The notes under the pieces are model-generated. The model ran no database searches, was not told the DNA's origin, and saw only the letters and a program-made list of their open reading frames with translations. A stretch of DNA of 64,000 nucleotides from Enterobacter bugandensis. GTDB lineage: Bacteria > Pseudomonadota > Gammaproteobacteria > Enterobacterales > Enterobacteriaceae. The position numbers and the translations under genes were made by a program. This document shows positions 20,191 through 29,494 of this stretch, piece after piece (position 1 is the stretch's first letter; every line of letters starts with the position of its first letter). Where the stretch lies: NCBI RefSeq assembly GCF_900324475.1, contig NZ_LT992502.1:1674001-1738000 (forward strand). Reading direction: 5' to 3'.

Positions 20191-21381
20191 TTACATGACG
20201 CGACAGGCAAACCCTTTCAGATACAGTCCTTCCGGGTAGGTAGCAATCACGGGGTGATCGGCTGCCTGACGGAACTGCTCTATAAATTGTACATCACGAC
20301 CAGCATCTATTGCGGCATCGGCGATGATTTTTTGGAATAAATCGGTGGTCATCAGCCCGGAGCAGGAGAAGGTGAGCAGCACCCCGCCCGGGTTCAGCAG
20401 CTGGATCGCCAGCATGTTGATATCCTTATACCCACGGCAGGCGCCCATCAGCTGGCTTTTGTTTTCCACAAACTTTGGCGGATCCATCACGATGACGTCG
20501 AACTTCTCGCCCTGATCGCGATATTTACGCAGCAGCTTGAAGACGTCGTCGCGTATAAATTCGGCTTTGCTCAAGTCCAGTTTGTTCAGCTCGACGTTCT
20601 GTTTTGCCACGTCCAGCGCTTCCTGCGAGGTATCCACGCTGACCACCTGGGCACAACCGCCCATCAGCACCGAAACGGCAAAACCGCCGGTGTAGGAGAA
20701 GCAGTTCAGCACGCGTTTGTCGGCAACGTACTGACGCGTAGCCAGGCGGCTGTCGCGCTGGTCAAGGTAGTAACCCGTTTTGTGCCCGCCCTGAATATCC
20801 ACCAGCAGCTTCATACCGTGCTCTTCAATCGGCAGCAGGGCAGGCGGCAGCTCACCCGTGACCGGGCCCTGCGTCAGCTCCATGCCCTCTTTTTTGCGTA
20901 CCGCCACGTCGCTGCGGTCGTAAATAGCGCATTCCGGGAACAGGGTTTGCAGCGCGCTAATCAGCGCGGCACGCTGGTATTCCGCCCCGGCGCTCAGCAG
21001 CTGCAGCACCAGGAAATTGCCGAAGCGATCGATGGTTACGCCCGGCAGGCCGTCGGACTCACCGGCAATCAGGCGATAGCTGTCCAGCCCGTCGCGCTTT
21101 GCCAGCCACTCGCGCCACTGCTGCGCCTGCTGCAGGCGGCGGACAAAGAAGTCGATGTCGATGGTTTCGTCTTTATCGAAGGTCCAGACGCGCGCGCGGA
21201 TCTGGGAGGCTGGCGAGTAAGCGCCTCGCGCTAACCATTTCCCCTGATGGTCAACAATATCAATGGTTTCACCGAGGCTGGCTTTGCCTTCCATACGGGC
21301 AACCGCGCCGGAAAAGACCCAGGGATGACGGCGCAGTAATGATTTCTCGCGCCCTTTGGCTAACACTAAACGTACACTCAT
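20191..21381 (-). CDS. rlmI: RlmI, 23S rRNA m5C1962 methyltransferase
   Basis: Starting at [20 protein letters not shown] gives 396 residues, the E. coli length. It has an N-terminal PUA domain (residues 1-80), an EEHD-like linker and a SAM-dependent methyltransferase domain with [14 protein letters not shown] and the catalytic-loop motif VIVMDPPKF. Reaction: 5-methylation of C1962 in 23S rRNA. It is transcribed away from the AraC-like micro-ORF and acyP. Confidence 0.96.
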   Translation of the reverse strand: MSVRLVLAKGREKSLLRRHPWVFSGAVARMEGKASLGETIDIVDHQGKWLARGAYSPASQIRARVWTFDKDETIDIDFFVRRLQQAQQWREWLAKRDGLDSYRLIAGESDGLPGVTIDRFGNFLVLQLLSAGAEYQRAALISALQTLFPECAIYDRSDVAVRKKEGMELTQGPVTGELPPALLPIEEHGMKLLVDIQGGHKTGYYLDQRDSRLATRQYVADKRVLNCFSYTGGFAVSVLMGGCAQVVSVDTSQEALDVAKQNVELNKLDLSKAEFIRDDVFKLLRKYRDQGEKFDVIVMDPPKFVENKSQLMGACRGYKDINMLAIQLLNPGGVLLTFSCSGLMTTDLFQKIIADAAIDAGRDVQFIEQFRQAADHPVIATYPEGLYLKGFACRVM

Positions 21382-21494
21382 AATTTGCTGTTCTGTCGAT
21401 TTCAGGGAAATGGCGCGTAGAGTAGCACATTCAGCCAGGCGCAATCATCTGCGGATGTCGTTGAGCGTTTCGGCAGATCGTGGAGGAGGTGAGA

Positions 21495-21635
21495 ATGGCC
21501 GTGGCGCTGTCACAGTTACAGTCGACTCGCTTACCGATCGGTGAAATCGCAGTACAATGTGGGTATCTTTCCAGCTCTCGTTTCACCGCCCGTTTCCGGC
21601 AGCACTATGGCTGTTTACCGAAAACGCTACGTTAA
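21495..21635 (+). CDS. micro-ORF: isolated AraC-type helix-turn-helix (46 residues)
   Basis: Too short for routine calls, this ORF encodes 46 residues. Residues 14-46 match the second DNA-binding helix-turn-helix of AraC/XylS regulators: [18 protein letters not shown] followed by [16 protein letters not shown]. There is no ligand domain and no first helix-turn-helix; the frame closes at a TGA 33 bases before the ATG. The start follows a very strong Shine-Dalgarno sequence (GGAGGAGGTGAGA). The stop is 11 bases before acyP, and acyP's AAGGAGA lies in the gap. It could be a decayed AraC gene or a translated leader peptide coupled to acyP; the good ribosome-binding site favours translation. Confidence 0.6.
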   Translation: MAVALSQLQSTRLPIGEIAVQCGYLSSSRFTARFRQHYGCLPKTLR

Positions 21636-21646
21636 GGAGAAGAAAA

Positions 21647-21928
21647 ATGTCAAAAGTCTGCACCATTGCCTGGGTCCACGGCCTTGTTCAGGGCGTCGGG
21701 TTCCGCTACAGCACCCAGCGCGAAGCGATGACGCTTGGGCTAACGGGATACGCGCGAAATATGGACGACGGCAGCGTTGAGGTGGTCGCCTGCGGCGACG
21801 CGGAGCAGGTTGAAAAACTGATGGCGTGGCTGAAAGCAGGCGGGCCGCGCAGCGCCCGGGTTGATAAGGTCTTAACGGAACCGCATCAACCCGGCAGGGA
21901 ATATGTGAACTTCGGTATTCGGTATTAA
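21647..21928 (+). CDS. yccX: AcyP (YccX), acylphosphatase
   Basis: Starting at [20 protein letters not shown] gives 93 residues (E. coli has 92), after an AAGGAGAAGAAAA ribosome-binding region. The family signature [11 protein letters not shown] with catalytic Arg20 and the NMDDGSVEV stretch with Asn38 are intact. Reaction: hydrolysis of acyl phosphates to a carboxylate and phosphate. Its 3' end overlaps the convergent tusE by 4 bases. Confidence 0.95.
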   Translation: MSKVCTIAWVHGLVQGVGFRYSTQREAMTLGLTGYARNMDDGSVEVVACGDAEQVEKLMAWLKAGGPRSARVDKVLTEPHQPGREYVNFGIRY

Positions 21929-22254
21929 ATACACTTCACCGGTTTAGGAAGGCCGGCAATTTTGGTGGCCTGTTTTGCCGGGCCCTTCGGGAACAGGCGA
22001 TACAGATAGCGGCTGTTGCCTTTTTCTTCGCCAAATTTGTTGGCCATCGCCTTGACCAGCATGCGGATGGCCGGAGAGGTGTTGAACTCGAGATAAAACT
22101 CGCGCACAAAACGGACCACCTCCCAGTGTTCGGGGGAGAGGGCGATACCTTCGTTTTCGGCGATTTTCTCCGCCAGCGGCTCGCTCCATAGCGTGGTGTC
22201 TTTCAGATAGCCTTCGCTATCGGTCTCAATTTCCTGGCCTGCAAAAATGAACAT
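21925..22254 (-). CDS. tusE: TusE, sulfur carrier for tRNA 2-thiouridine
   Basis: The 109-residue protein matches E. coli TusE (YccK) along its length, a DsrC-family fold with the essential cysteine second from the C-terminus (KPVKCI). Family knowledge: it takes persulfide sulfur from the TusBCD complex and passes it to MnmA for s2U34 of tRNAs for Lys, Glu and Gln. It overlaps convergent acyP by 4 bases. Confidence 0.96.
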   Translation of the reverse strand: MFIFAGQEIETDSEGYLKDTTLWSEPLAEKIAENEGIALSPEHWEVVRFVREFYLEFNTSPAIRMLVKAMANKFGEEKGNSRYLYRLFPKGPAKQATKIAGLPKPVKCI

Positions 22255-22323
22255 AGTGCTCTGTCGATAAAGTAAAAACCGCCCCTAGTCTAGCAAATAA
22301 GGGGCGGCGTGAGAAACCTCGAC

Positions 22324-22467
22324 CTACAGAAGAAGCTGGAGCAGAATGTTGGCATTAAGCTTTTTCAGCGCGTTGCATTTATACGTCGATACCTGTTTTT
22401 CGCTCATCTGCGTCATATGCGCGACATGCTGTACCGATTGTCCGTTCACCAGCCTGTGCAAAACCAT
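22324..22467 (-). pseudogene. fragment of a LuxR-type regulator (helix-turn-helix only)
   Basis: Read on the minus strand, 47 codons give MVLHRLVNGQSVQHVAHMTQ and then MSEKQVSTYKCNALKKLNAN, a good match to the GerE/LuxR helix-turn-helix (recognition helix SEKQVSTYK). A stop lies two codons upstream of the ATG and no ribosome-binding site precedes it, so the N-terminal domain is missing. Most likely this is the remaining 3' end of a deleted LuxR-family gene. It lies head to head, 24 bases away, with a truncated FidL-like gene. Confidence 0.6.
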
Positions 22468-22491
22468 TCGCTATAAAAGCGGAGCAGAAAA

Positions 22492-22731
22492 ATGAAAATG
22501 AGACTTCTGTTCGCCGCGGGCGGTGCGCTTGTCGGCGGCGCGCTGGCGCTTTTCATCTATTCGGGCGGCCTGTATAAACGCGATGCGCTGGCCTGCAGTA
22601 CGGAATTTAACTTTACGCGCAACGAGGGAAAAGCGAATGAGAACCGGGTCAATACCGTGGCCCAGTTCTATTTTCATCGGGACAGGACCGGCTCTTTCCC
22701 ACCTATATTTGCCGCGGTGACTAGGGCATAA
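22492..22731 (+). pseudogene. truncated FidL-like small membrane protein
   Basis: The 79-residue ORF has an N-terminal hydrophobic helix (LLFAAGGALVGGALALFIYS) followed by CSTEFNFTRNEGK and VAQFYFHRDRTG, which resemble the start of FidL-like membrane proteins. Those are usually about twice this length and sit beside transcription regulators. After TG the frame runs into unrelated-looking sequence and stops beside the yccA terminator. I infer a 3'-truncated gene from the same lost regulator module as the LuxR fragment. The family call is from memory and moderate. Confidence 0.45.
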
Positions 22732-22766
22732 AAAAAAGGAGAATGCCTGAGGCATTCTCCTTTTTG
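22731..22766. terminator. terminator between the FidL-like fragment and yccA
   Basis: The perfect 10-bp stem GGAGAATGCC-TGA-GGCATTCTCC has an A run on the left and TTTTT on the right, so it works in both directions. Confidence 0.92.
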
Positions 22767-22781
22767 TTTCAGCAGGTCTGC

Positions 22782-23441
22782 TTAATCGCGGCTGGCGAAG
22801 CCCAGGATGCTCAGCAGGCTGACGAAGATGTTGTACAGCGACACATAGAGGCTCACGGTCGCGCGGATGTAGTTGGTCTCACCGCCGTGAATGATGTTGC
22901 TGGTTTCATACAGGATCGCGCCGGATGACAGCAGGATAAACACCGCGCTAATCGCCAGGTGCAGGGCAGGCAGCTGCAGGAAGATGTTTGCCACCATACC
23001 AATCAGCACCACTACGATACCCGCCATCAGCATACCGCCGAGGAAGGACATATCCTTGCGCGTGGTCAGCACGTAGGCCGAGCAGCAGAAGAACACCAGC
23101 GCGGTACCGCCCAGCGCCATGCCAATCACGTCACCCATACCGGCAGACAGGTACGCGTTCAGGATCGGCCCCAGGATATACCCCAGGAAGCCGGTGAAGG
23201 CGAACGCGGAAAGAATACCGACCGGTTTATCAGCGGTTTTGTAGGTCAGGAACATCAGACCGTACATCCCCACCAGCGTCAGGATCAGGCCCGGAGACGG
23301 TAGCATCAGCACGGTACTGGCGGTAGCGGTGATCGCTGAAAACGCCAGCGTCAGGCTGAGCATGAAATAGGTATTGCGCAGCACCTTGTGGGTGCTGAGT
23401 AGCGATGTGCGGTCGCGTGAGGAAGTAATTATACGATCCAT
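22782..23441 (-). CDS. yccA: YccA, BAX-inhibitor-1 family, FtsH modulator
   Basis: The 219-residue protein is the same length as E. coli YccA and has seven hydrophobic helices of the Bax inhibitor-1/UPF0005 family. It begins with a short cytoplasmic tail ([20 protein letters not shown]), which in E. coli is where FtsH starts degradation. Family knowledge: YccA is an FtsH substrate that inhibits FtsH action on jammed SecY. Confidence 0.95.
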   Translation of the reverse strand: MDRIITSSRDRTSLLSTHKVLRNTYFMLSLTLAFSAITATASTVLMLPSPGLILTLVGMYGLMFLTYKTADKPVGILSAFAFTGFLGYILGPILNAYLSAGMGDVIGMALGGTALVFFCCSAYVLTTRKDMSFLGGMLMAGIVVVLIGMVANIFLQLPALHLAISAVFILLSSGAILYETSNIIHGGETNYIRATVSLYVSLYNIFVSLLSILGFASRD

Positions 23442-23710
23442 GAGTCACTCTCTTATGACAGATGTAATTAACGGAAAGAATAGGAAACGGCGCGCCAGTC
23501 TCAAAGTGGTTTTACCCATCTTTACTCAGCACGTTAGCGCTGAAGGTGGTCATTTCTTCTGCAAAAGCATGTGTAACCAGTATGAACGGCGGTTTAAAAG
23601 TATTTACCAGATCAACCTCTTATAGGTTACTGAAAAATATTGCGTTATTGCCTTTCGGGCGCTAAGAGTTATCTCCGGATCGTCATAAAACAGACAATAA
23701 GGCGAAGGAA

Positions 23711-25339
23711 ATGAAACCACAAACACGCACGCGCTTTACGCTCTCTTTACTCACCGCCGGGATCCTGTGCGCCAGCACGGTGACCTGGGCGGCTAACGTG
23801 CCAGCAGGAACAGCGCTGGCCGAAAAACAGGAACTGGTCAGAAACAATGGCAGCGAACCGGCCTCGCTCGACCCGCATAAAGTCGAAAGCGATGTCGAAT
23901 TCAATATTATCAGCGATTTATTCGAAGGGCTGGTGAGCGTCTCCCCGTCAGGAGAAATCCAACCCCGGTTGGCTGAAAAATGGGAGAACAAGGACAACAC
24001 CGTCTGGACGTTCCACTTACGTCCGGGCATCACCTGGAGCGACGGGACGGCCATTACCGCAGAGGATGTGGTCTGGAGCTGGCAGCGCCTGGTTGATCCA
24101 AAAACCGTTTCACCGTACGCCAGCTATCCCGGCAACATGCATATCGTCAACGCGGCCGATATCGCTCAGGGGAAAAAATCCCCCGACACGCTGGGCGTAA
24201 AAGCAATTAACGATACCACGCTGGAAGTGACGCTCACCCAGCCCAACGCGGCGTTCCTGGCGATGCTGGCGCACCCGTCGCTGGTGCCGGTGGATAAAGT
24301 GCTGATTGGCCGCTTCGGTGAAAAGTGGACCAAACCGGAGCATTTCGTCAGCAGCGGAGCGTATAAGCTGTCCCAGTGGGTGGTCAACGAACGCATTGTG
24401 GCGGAGCGTAACCCGCGCTACTGGGATAACGCGCATACCGTTATTAACAAAGTCACCTATCTGCCGATCACCTCCGAGGCCTCGGATGTGAACCGCTATA
24501 AAGCGGGCGAAATTGATATTGTTTATACGGTACCCATTAACCAGTTTGCTCAGCTGAAGAAAACGCTGGGCAGCCAGCTGGACGTCTCCCCGCAGCTGGC
24601 GACCTATTACTACGAATTCAACACCACCCGTCCGCCGTTCAACGATGCCCGCGTGCGCAAGGCGCTGAACATGGCGCTGGATAAAGACATCATCGCTGAG
24701 AAGGTGATGGGGCAGGGGCAGCGCCCGGCGTGGCTGATTAGCCAGCCGGACATCGGCGGGGTCAAGCTGCAGAATCCGGATTACGCCAGCTGGCCGCTGG
24801 ACAAGCGTATTGCTGAGGCGAAAAAACTGCTCAACGAGGCCGGGTATAACGAAAGCCATCCTCTGAGCTTCAACCTGCTCTATAACACCTCTGAATCGCA
24901 CCAGCGCATCGCGATTGCGGCCAGCTCTATGTGGAAGAAAAACCTCGGCGTAGACGCGAAGCTGCAAAATCAGGAGTGGAAAACTATGCTGGATACCATG
25001 CACACCCACAACTTTGACGCGGTGCGCTACGCCTGGATTGCCGACTACGACGACGCGGCGACCTTCCTGAACAACTTCCGTACCGGCGACAGTGAAAACA
25101 CCAGCCAGTACAGCAACCCGGACTACGATCAAGCCTTGATCAACGCCGCAAAGGCCAAAACGCCGGCAGAGCGGGGTAAGTTCTACCAGCAGGCGGAAGA
25201 CCTGTTGGGCCGTGATGTGCCTGCCATTCCGGTTTATCACTACGTCCGTACGCACCTGGTGAAACCGTGGGTGGGTGGCTTTACGCCGGATAAGCTGGGG
25301 TACTATTTCACAAAAGATATGTACATCAAAAAGCACTAA
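23711..25339 (+). CDS. OppA-type periplasmic oligopeptide-binding protein
   Basis: The 542-residue protein has a signal peptide (cleavage near VTWA-ANVPAG) and the solute-binding family 5 fold. Typical motifs are EPASLDPHKVESDVEFNI, a DLFEGLVSV-like loop, ITAEDVVWSWQRL and PFNDARVRKALNMALDKD. It resembles OppA/MppA: it binds peptides in the periplasm for an Opp-type ABC transporter. No permease or ATPase genes are adjacent, so it must use components encoded elsewhere (inference). It lies just upstream of serT, where K-12 has no such gene. Confidence 0.88.
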   Translation: MKPQTRTRFTLSLLTAGILCASTVTWAANVPAGTALAEKQELVRNNGSEPASLDPHKVESDVEFNIISDLFEGLVSVSPSGEIQPRLAEKWENKDNTVWTFHLRPGITWSDGTAITAEDVVWSWQRLVDPKTVSPYASYPGNMHIVNAADIAQGKKSPDTLGVKAINDTTLEVTLTQPNAAFLAMLAHPSLVPVDKVLIGRFGEKWTKPEHFVSSGAYKLSQWVVNERIVAERNPRYWDNAHTVINKVTYLPITSEASDVNRYKAGEIDIVYTVPINQFAQLKKTLGSQLDVSPQLATYYYEFNTTRPPFNDARVRKALNMALDKDIIAEKVMGQGQRPAWLISQPDIGGVKLQNPDYASWPLDKRIAEAKKLLNEAGYNESHPLSFNLLYNTSESHQRIAIAASSMWKKNLGVDAKLQNQEWKTMLDTMHTHNFDAVRYAWIADYDDAATFLNNFRTGDSENTSQYSNPDYDQALINAAKAKTPAERGKFYQQAEDLLGRDVPAIPVYHYVRTHLVKPWVGGFTPDKLGYYFTKDMYIKKH

Positions 25340-25442
25340 GCGAGAGGGCTGGATTTTATGCTGATAAAATCGCCGATGTGTTGTCAGTTCAACCGATTAA
25401 GCACATTTTGGCTAATTTTAAAGCGAACGATTGCAGCCACTC

Positions 25443-25471
25443 TTTACAGCATGCGGTGAGGTGTTTATAGT
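25443..25471 (+). promoter_or_regulatory. sigma-70 promoter of tRNA-Ser copy 1
   Basis: TTTACA and TATAGT are separated by exactly 17 bases, 13 bases before the tRNA 5' end. The same promoter is present at the second tRNA-Ser. Confidence 0.75.
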
Positions 25472-25483
25472 TCGCCTCACTCA

Positions 25484-25571
25484 GGAAGTGTGGCCGAGCG
25501 GTTGAAGGCACCGGTCTTGAAAACCGGCGACCCGAAAGGGTTCCAGAGTTCGAATCTCTGCGCTTCCGCCA
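25484..25571 (+). tRNA. serT: tRNA-Ser(UGA), serT copy 1
   Basis: The 88-nt gene includes an encoded CCA. Acceptor GGAAGTG pairs with CGCTTCC (one U-G wobble), the anticodon loop is CTTGAAA with anticodon TGA, there is a long class II variable arm (CGACCCGAAAGGGTT), and the T arm is CAGAG-TTCGAAT-CTCTG. As far as I recall it is identical to E. coli serT, and it sits downstream of yccA as in E. coli. Confidence 0.97.
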
Positions 25572-25576
25572 GATAT

Positions 25577-25610
25577 AAACCCCAGCTTACTCGTTAAGCT
25601 GGGGTTTTTC
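25577..25610 (+). terminator. terminator after tRNA-Ser copy 1
   Basis: The stem AACCCCAGCTTA / TAAGCTGGGGTT is followed by TTTC TTTTT. Confidence 0.88.
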
Positions 25611-25638
25611 TTTTTGCGCGTATCTGTAAACCTGACGT

Positions 25639-26475
25639 CTATGAGCGGATAAAGGCCAGAATGTCCGCGTTAATGGTATCCGCGTGGGTGGTATGCATCC
25701 CGTGCGGGAAGCCCGGATAGATTTTCAGCACGCTATTCGCCAGCAGCTGGTCCTGCAGAAGGGCGGCATTCTTATAAGGCACGACCTGATCGTCATCCCC
25801 CTGCATCACCAGAACGGGAACCGTAATGGTTTTCAAATCCTCTGTCTGATCGGTTTCTGAAAACGCCTTAATTCCCTCATAGTGGGCTTTGGCGCTGCCG
25901 ATCATGCCCTGACGCCACCAGTTCTGAATGGTGCCCTGTGAAACCTCGGCCCCCGCCCGGTTAAACCCATAAAAAGGACCGCTGGCGACGTCGAGATAAA
26001 ACTGGGCGCGATTCGCGGCCAGCGCTTTACGGAAGCCGTCGAAAACCTCTACAGGTGTCCCGCCAGGGTTGTTTTCTGTTTTCACCATCAACGGTGGAAC
26101 GGCGCTCACGAGCACCGCTTTGGCAACGCGCCCCTGCGGCTGGCCGTACTTCGCAACATAGCGGGCCACCTGGCCACCGCCGGTAGAGTGGCCGACGTGC
26201 ACCGCATTGTGCAGATCCAGGCTTTCAACCACGGCCGACGCGTCAGCCGCATAATGATCCATATCGTGCCCTTCGCTGACCTGGTCCGAACGCCCGTGAC
26301 CACGGCGGTCGATTGCGATAACGCGATAGCCTTCCGCAAGGAAGAAGAGCATCTGGTTATCCCAGTCATCGGCACTCAATGGCCAGCCGTGATGGAAAAC
26401 AATGGGCTGAGCCTCTTTCGGACCCCAGTCTTTGTAGTAAATATTGACGCCGTCTTTCGTTGTTACGAATGCCAT
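25639..26475 (-). CDS. alpha/beta hydrolase of the non-haem chloroperoxidase/arylesterase group
   Basis: The 278-residue alpha/beta-hydrolase carries the triad Ser97 (VGHSTGGG), Asp near 228 (QGDDDQVVP) and His258 (GFPHGMH). The oxyanion motif [12 protein letters not shown] is typical of non-haem chloroperoxidases such as CPO-F and of related esterases with perhydrolase activity. No signal peptide is seen, so it is cytoplasmic. It lies on the same strand as the dlt-like operon but 225 bases beyond it and behind a hairpin, so a link to that operon is uncertain. The natural substrate cannot be told from sequence. Confidence 0.85.
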   Translation of the reverse strand: MAFVTTKDGVNIYYKDWGPKEAQPIVFHHGWPLSADDWDNQMLFFLAEGYRVIAIDRRGHGRSDQVSEGHDMDHYAADASAVVESLDLHNAVHVGHSTGGGQVARYVAKYGQPQGRVAKAVLVSAVPPLMVKTENNPGGTPVEVFDGFRKALAANRAQFYLDVASGPFYGFNRAGAEVSQGTIQNWWRQGMIGSAKAHYEGIKAFSETDQTEDLKTITVPVLVMQGDDDQVVPYKNAALLQDQLLANSVLKIYPGFPHGMHTTHADTINADILAFIRS

Positions 26476-26660
26476 ACCGCAGACTCCTCTGTTAAAGACG
26501 CAACGATCGCTGGCTGAGCGCAGAGCGAACCATTATTGTCTTCATGATGTTGGCTTGTTTAGTTTCCCGTACCGACAGTACCCCTAAAGTGTAGGAGAAA
26601 TAGTAAAACCGGTGGGTTTCATTCGTGTGAATGGTATCCAGAAGGGGAAAGCGAATGATG

Positions 26661-26684
26661 GGCTCTGGAGGGAGTCCCAGAGCC
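26661..26684 (-). terminator. hairpin after the dlt-like operon
   Basis: GGCTCTGG and CCAGAGCC form an 8-bp stem just downstream of the acyl-carrier gene. There is no proper T run, so it may be only a weak terminator or an mRNA end stabiliser. Confidence 0.4.
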
Positions 26685-26700
26685 ATCAGAGGAGGGGGCG

Positions 26701-26922
26701 TTAACGGTTCTCTTCAATATAACGGGCGAGATCGGCCGGGGTTTTCAGCACCGTCGCCACGTCGGTAGGCGGGATCATACAGCCGTAAACGTCCTGCACC
26801 TCCAGCACCATGTCGACTGCCAGAATGGAGTCGAGAATGTCGGATTCAATCAGCTCATCGTGAAAGCCAACCTTGCGGGATAACACTTTTTCAAACAGGG
26901 CGAGAATATCGTGTTCCATCAT
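26701..26922 (-). CDS. dltC: DltC-like acyl carrier protein
   Basis: The 73-residue carrier protein has the phosphopantetheine attachment serine Ser32 in ESDILDSILAVDMV, the DS motif expected at the start of helix 2. It is slightly shorter than Gram-positive DltC (about 78). Family knowledge: DltC carries D-alanine from DltA to the membrane acyltransferase DltB. It is 14 bases downstream of the DltA-like ligase and is the last gene of the operon. It is assigned as DltC by context; a different loaded amino acid or acyl group is possible. Confidence 0.8.
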   Translation of the reverse strand: MMEHDILALFEKVLSRKVGFHDELIESDILDSILAVDMVLEVQDVYGCMIPPTDVATVLKTPADLARYIEENR

Positions 26923-26936
26923 TTTTCCTGGAATAA

Positions 26937-28370
26937 TTAATGTGTGCGGGCGTAAGCGTCCAGCAGCTTGCGGTCAATTTTGCCGTTAGGATTTAGCGGC
27001 AAAGCGTCTTTTACGATAATTTGTGAAGGCACCATGTAGTGGGGCACCACGTTTGCCAGCGAGGTTTTGATTGCCTCCGGTGCCAGCTCCGTCACGCAGA
27101 ACGCGGCGATGCGCAGCACGCTGCCGCAGGGTTTCATCAGCGGCATCACCACCGCTTCGCTGATGCCGGACATGGCCAGCAGGCGGTTTTCAATCTCGCC
27201 GATCTCGATGCGGTAGCCATTCAGCTTGACCTGGCTGTCGTTGCGGCCCTGGCAGTAGATGAGCCCGTCTTCATAACCCAGATCGCCGGTCCGGTAGCCG
27301 CGGAACGCATCATTTTCCCGACGCAGCAGTTTTGCCGCGTTCTCCTGCGGCAGGCCTAAATAGCCGCGCATGACGTTTTTGCCCCAGATAATCAGCTCGC
27401 CCTCGGCGGAAATTTCCATTCTGCTGTCCGGCATCATCACGCCCACCGGCAGCACCGCGCTGTCGCTGTTGAGGATCTCATCCGTGATCTCAACCACGGT
27501 TGTCGCAATGGTCGCTTCCGTTGGGCCATAGGAGTTGATGATTTTGGCCTGCGGGAAACGGCGGCGGAGCTGTTTCACCAGCGCTTTATTGAGCACTTCA
27601 CCAATGAAGATAAAGACGTTGAGTGCAGGCAAATACTCGCTGTTAAAGTGCGGAGAAAGCAGTTGCTGGTAGGCAAAAGAGGGGGTGGAAACCCAGGCGG
27701 AGACCGCGTTGCTTTGCAGTCGCTCGAGCCAGTTCTCTTTCTGGATATCCTCTTTGGCATTCAGCACGATGTGGCCTCCCATCGCCAGGTTCGCCAGCAG
27801 AGGGATCAGGGAGAGGTCAAAGCTGAACACCGCGTGGTTCATCAGCACCGGTTTTTCCGGCAGCGAAAAGTCCTGGCTGACCCACTTCATGAAGTGCCAT
27901 ACGCTTTCACGTCCAATCTGCACGCCTTTCGGTTTTCCAGTGCTGCCTGAGGTAAACATGATATAGGCCAGATCCTGCTCCTCCAGCACCTTGCCCGCCT
28001 CGCCGGTGGCGATGAACTGCCGCGTCGCCACGTCGTAGTAGTAAGGGGCGCCGGTCAGGTTGCAGATCTCGCGAAGCCGCTCCTGCGGGTAGATGCAGTC
28101 CACCGGGATGTACGGAATGTTGTGCAGCAGGCAGCTATAGATTGCCACGGCAAACTCGGCCTGCTGATGGCCGTACAGCACGATCGGCGTACCGTCTGCG
28201 GGCTGGCATCGTCGATAACGCTCTGCCCAGTTCGTCACGGCAGAGGAAAGCTGGAGCCAGCTTAAGGTTTCGTCGCTGCCGCTGATGGCCAGCTGCTGCG
28301 GGGAGGCGGGATCGCGCAGTGCCGCACGCAAGAAATCCTGCAGTTCCTGAAGATCGGAGTGATTTTTCAT
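26937..28370 (-). CDS. dltA: DltA-like adenylation enzyme (D-alanine:carrier-protein ligase type)
   Basis: The start at 28370 overlaps the stop of the upstream gene as ATGA and gives 477 residues; the frame continues upstream but only as a shadow of dltB. It is an ANL-superfamily adenylation domain: core A3 YIMFTSGSTGKPKG, A5-like INSYGPTEAT, A7 GYRTGDLG, and the C-terminal catalytic lysine in PLNPNGKIDRKLL. Reaction by family: ATP-dependent activation of D-alanine and loading onto the DltC pantetheine. The amino-acid specificity needs a binding-pocket comparison that I cannot run. Confidence 0.82.
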   Translation of the reverse strand: MKNHSDLQELQDFLRAALRDPASPQQLAISGSDETLSWLQLSSAVTNWAERYRRCQPADGTPIVLYGHQQAEFAVAIYSCLLHNIPYIPVDCIYPQERLREICNLTGAPYYYDVATRQFIATGEAGKVLEEQDLAYIMFTSGSTGKPKGVQIGRESVWHFMKWVSQDFSLPEKPVLMNHAVFSFDLSLIPLLANLAMGGHIVLNAKEDIQKENWLERLQSNAVSAWVSTPSFAYQQLLSPHFNSEYLPALNVFIFIGEVLNKALVKQLRRRFPQAKIINSYGPTEATIATTVVEITDEILNSDSAVLPVGVMMPDSRMEISAEGELIIWGKNVMRGYLGLPQENAAKLLRRENDAFRGYRTGDLGYEDGLIYCQGRNDSQVKLNGYRIEIGEIENRLLAMSGISEAVVMPLMKPCGSVLRIAAFCVTELAPEAIKTSLANVVPHYMVPSQIIVKDALPLNPNGKIDRKLLDAYARTH

Positions 28371-29488
28371 AGAGGTGACATTCCACTGAAGATGTAAAGG
28401 GATCCTGCGGCGCTTCCCAGCGTCAGAATTCGTCCCAAAAACGCAACGGCCGGATACTGCAATCCGCGGTGTAACGTTGGGCTGCGTTTGGCTGACCACA
28501 GCAGCATGTTGTGCGCGACGGAAATCGCGCCAAACAGCGCGCCGCTGATGACGTAATGGCGTTCCAGGCCATTCCACGCCCCCATGCAGAACAGGGTGCA
28601 AAAAATACCGATATTTTGCGCCAGCGTTTTGTTCTGGCGGAAAAAGTTAGACTTCATCAGATTCATATAGACGGGCATAAAGACCACGTCGCGCAGCCAT
28701 TCGGACAGGCTGATGTGGAAGCGGCGCCAGAAATCCTGCGGGTTCTTCGCAAGAAGCGGCATGTTGAAGTTTGCCGGAATATTCAGCCCAAACAGCCGAC
28801 CCGCGCCGATGGCCATATTGCTGTAGCCCGCAAAATCGAAGTACAGATAGGCGCTGTAGGCAATCGACATCACCACGCCCACGGTCAGGGTAAACGGCTT
28901 ATGGCTCCAGGGCTGCACGACGAGCGAATCGATCAGCATGGCAAACAGGAACTTCTGAATGATGCCGGTAATAATTTGCTCCAGCGCCGTTAAAAACTGC
29001 TCGCGGTTCAGGACAAATGCCGGCTTATTCACATCGCTCATCCATGTCCGCCAGCGATACATCGGGCCGGCCAGAATAATAAAGGGCATAAAGAGATAGC
29101 AGAAATAGTGCAGGAAATTCTGGCCCTCTTTTTTACTGCGATACAGCAGTACATCCACAGCGCGGAAGGTCATAAAAGAGAGACCGATTGTGCCGAGGTG
29201 ATAATTAAAATGTAATTTCACCAGAACCAGAGGCAGCAGCGTTAAAACGACCGCCTGCCAGGTTTTTAATCTGCCTTTTTCTTTTAACGTGGCGACAAGA
29301 TAAAACCAGCAAAAGACGGCTACGGGAACACCGTAATTGCCCTGAAAAATATAACTCCAGCCTAATGCTGTCACCACGGATAAGGAAACTAGCCAGGTCA
29401 GACGGTGGCGTAAAACACGATTAACCATCGCAAACGCCAGCGCGGATGAAAATAAACAGACAAAAAATATTCCTGAGCTGTACATCAT
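28367..29488 (-). CDS. dltB: DltB-like MBOAT membrane acyltransferase
   Basis: The 373-residue polytopic protein has about ten hydrophobic helices. MBOAT features are YLYFDFAGYSNMAIGAGRLFG, NPQDFWRRFHISLSEWLRD and the invariant histidine His311 in WNGLERHYVISG. Family knowledge: DltB passes D-alanyl groups from DltC on the cytoplasmic side across the membrane. It sits 6 bases after the small dltX-like gene and overlaps dltA by 4 bases. It could in principle be an alginate-type O-acetyltransferase (AlgI), but adjacency to dltA and dltC argues for a Dlt role. Confidence 0.82.
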   Translation of the reverse strand: MMYSSGIFFVCLFSSALAFAMVNRVLRHRLTWLVSLSVVTALGWSYIFQGNYGVPVAVFCWFYLVATLKEKGRLKTWQAVVLTLLPLVLVKLHFNYHLGTIGLSFMTFRAVDVLLYRSKKEGQNFLHYFCYLFMPFIILAGPMYRWRTWMSDVNKPAFVLNREQFLTALEQIITGIIQKFLFAMLIDSLVVQPWSHKPFTLTVGVVMSIAYSAYLYFDFAGYSNMAIGAGRLFGLNIPANFNMPLLAKNPQDFWRRFHISLSEWLRDVVFMPVYMNLMKSNFFRQNKTLAQNIGIFCTLFCMGAWNGLERHYVISGALFGAISVAHNMLLWSAKRSPTLHRGLQYPAVAFLGRILTLGSAAGSLYIFSGMSPL

Positions 29489-29494
29489 TTCGCC

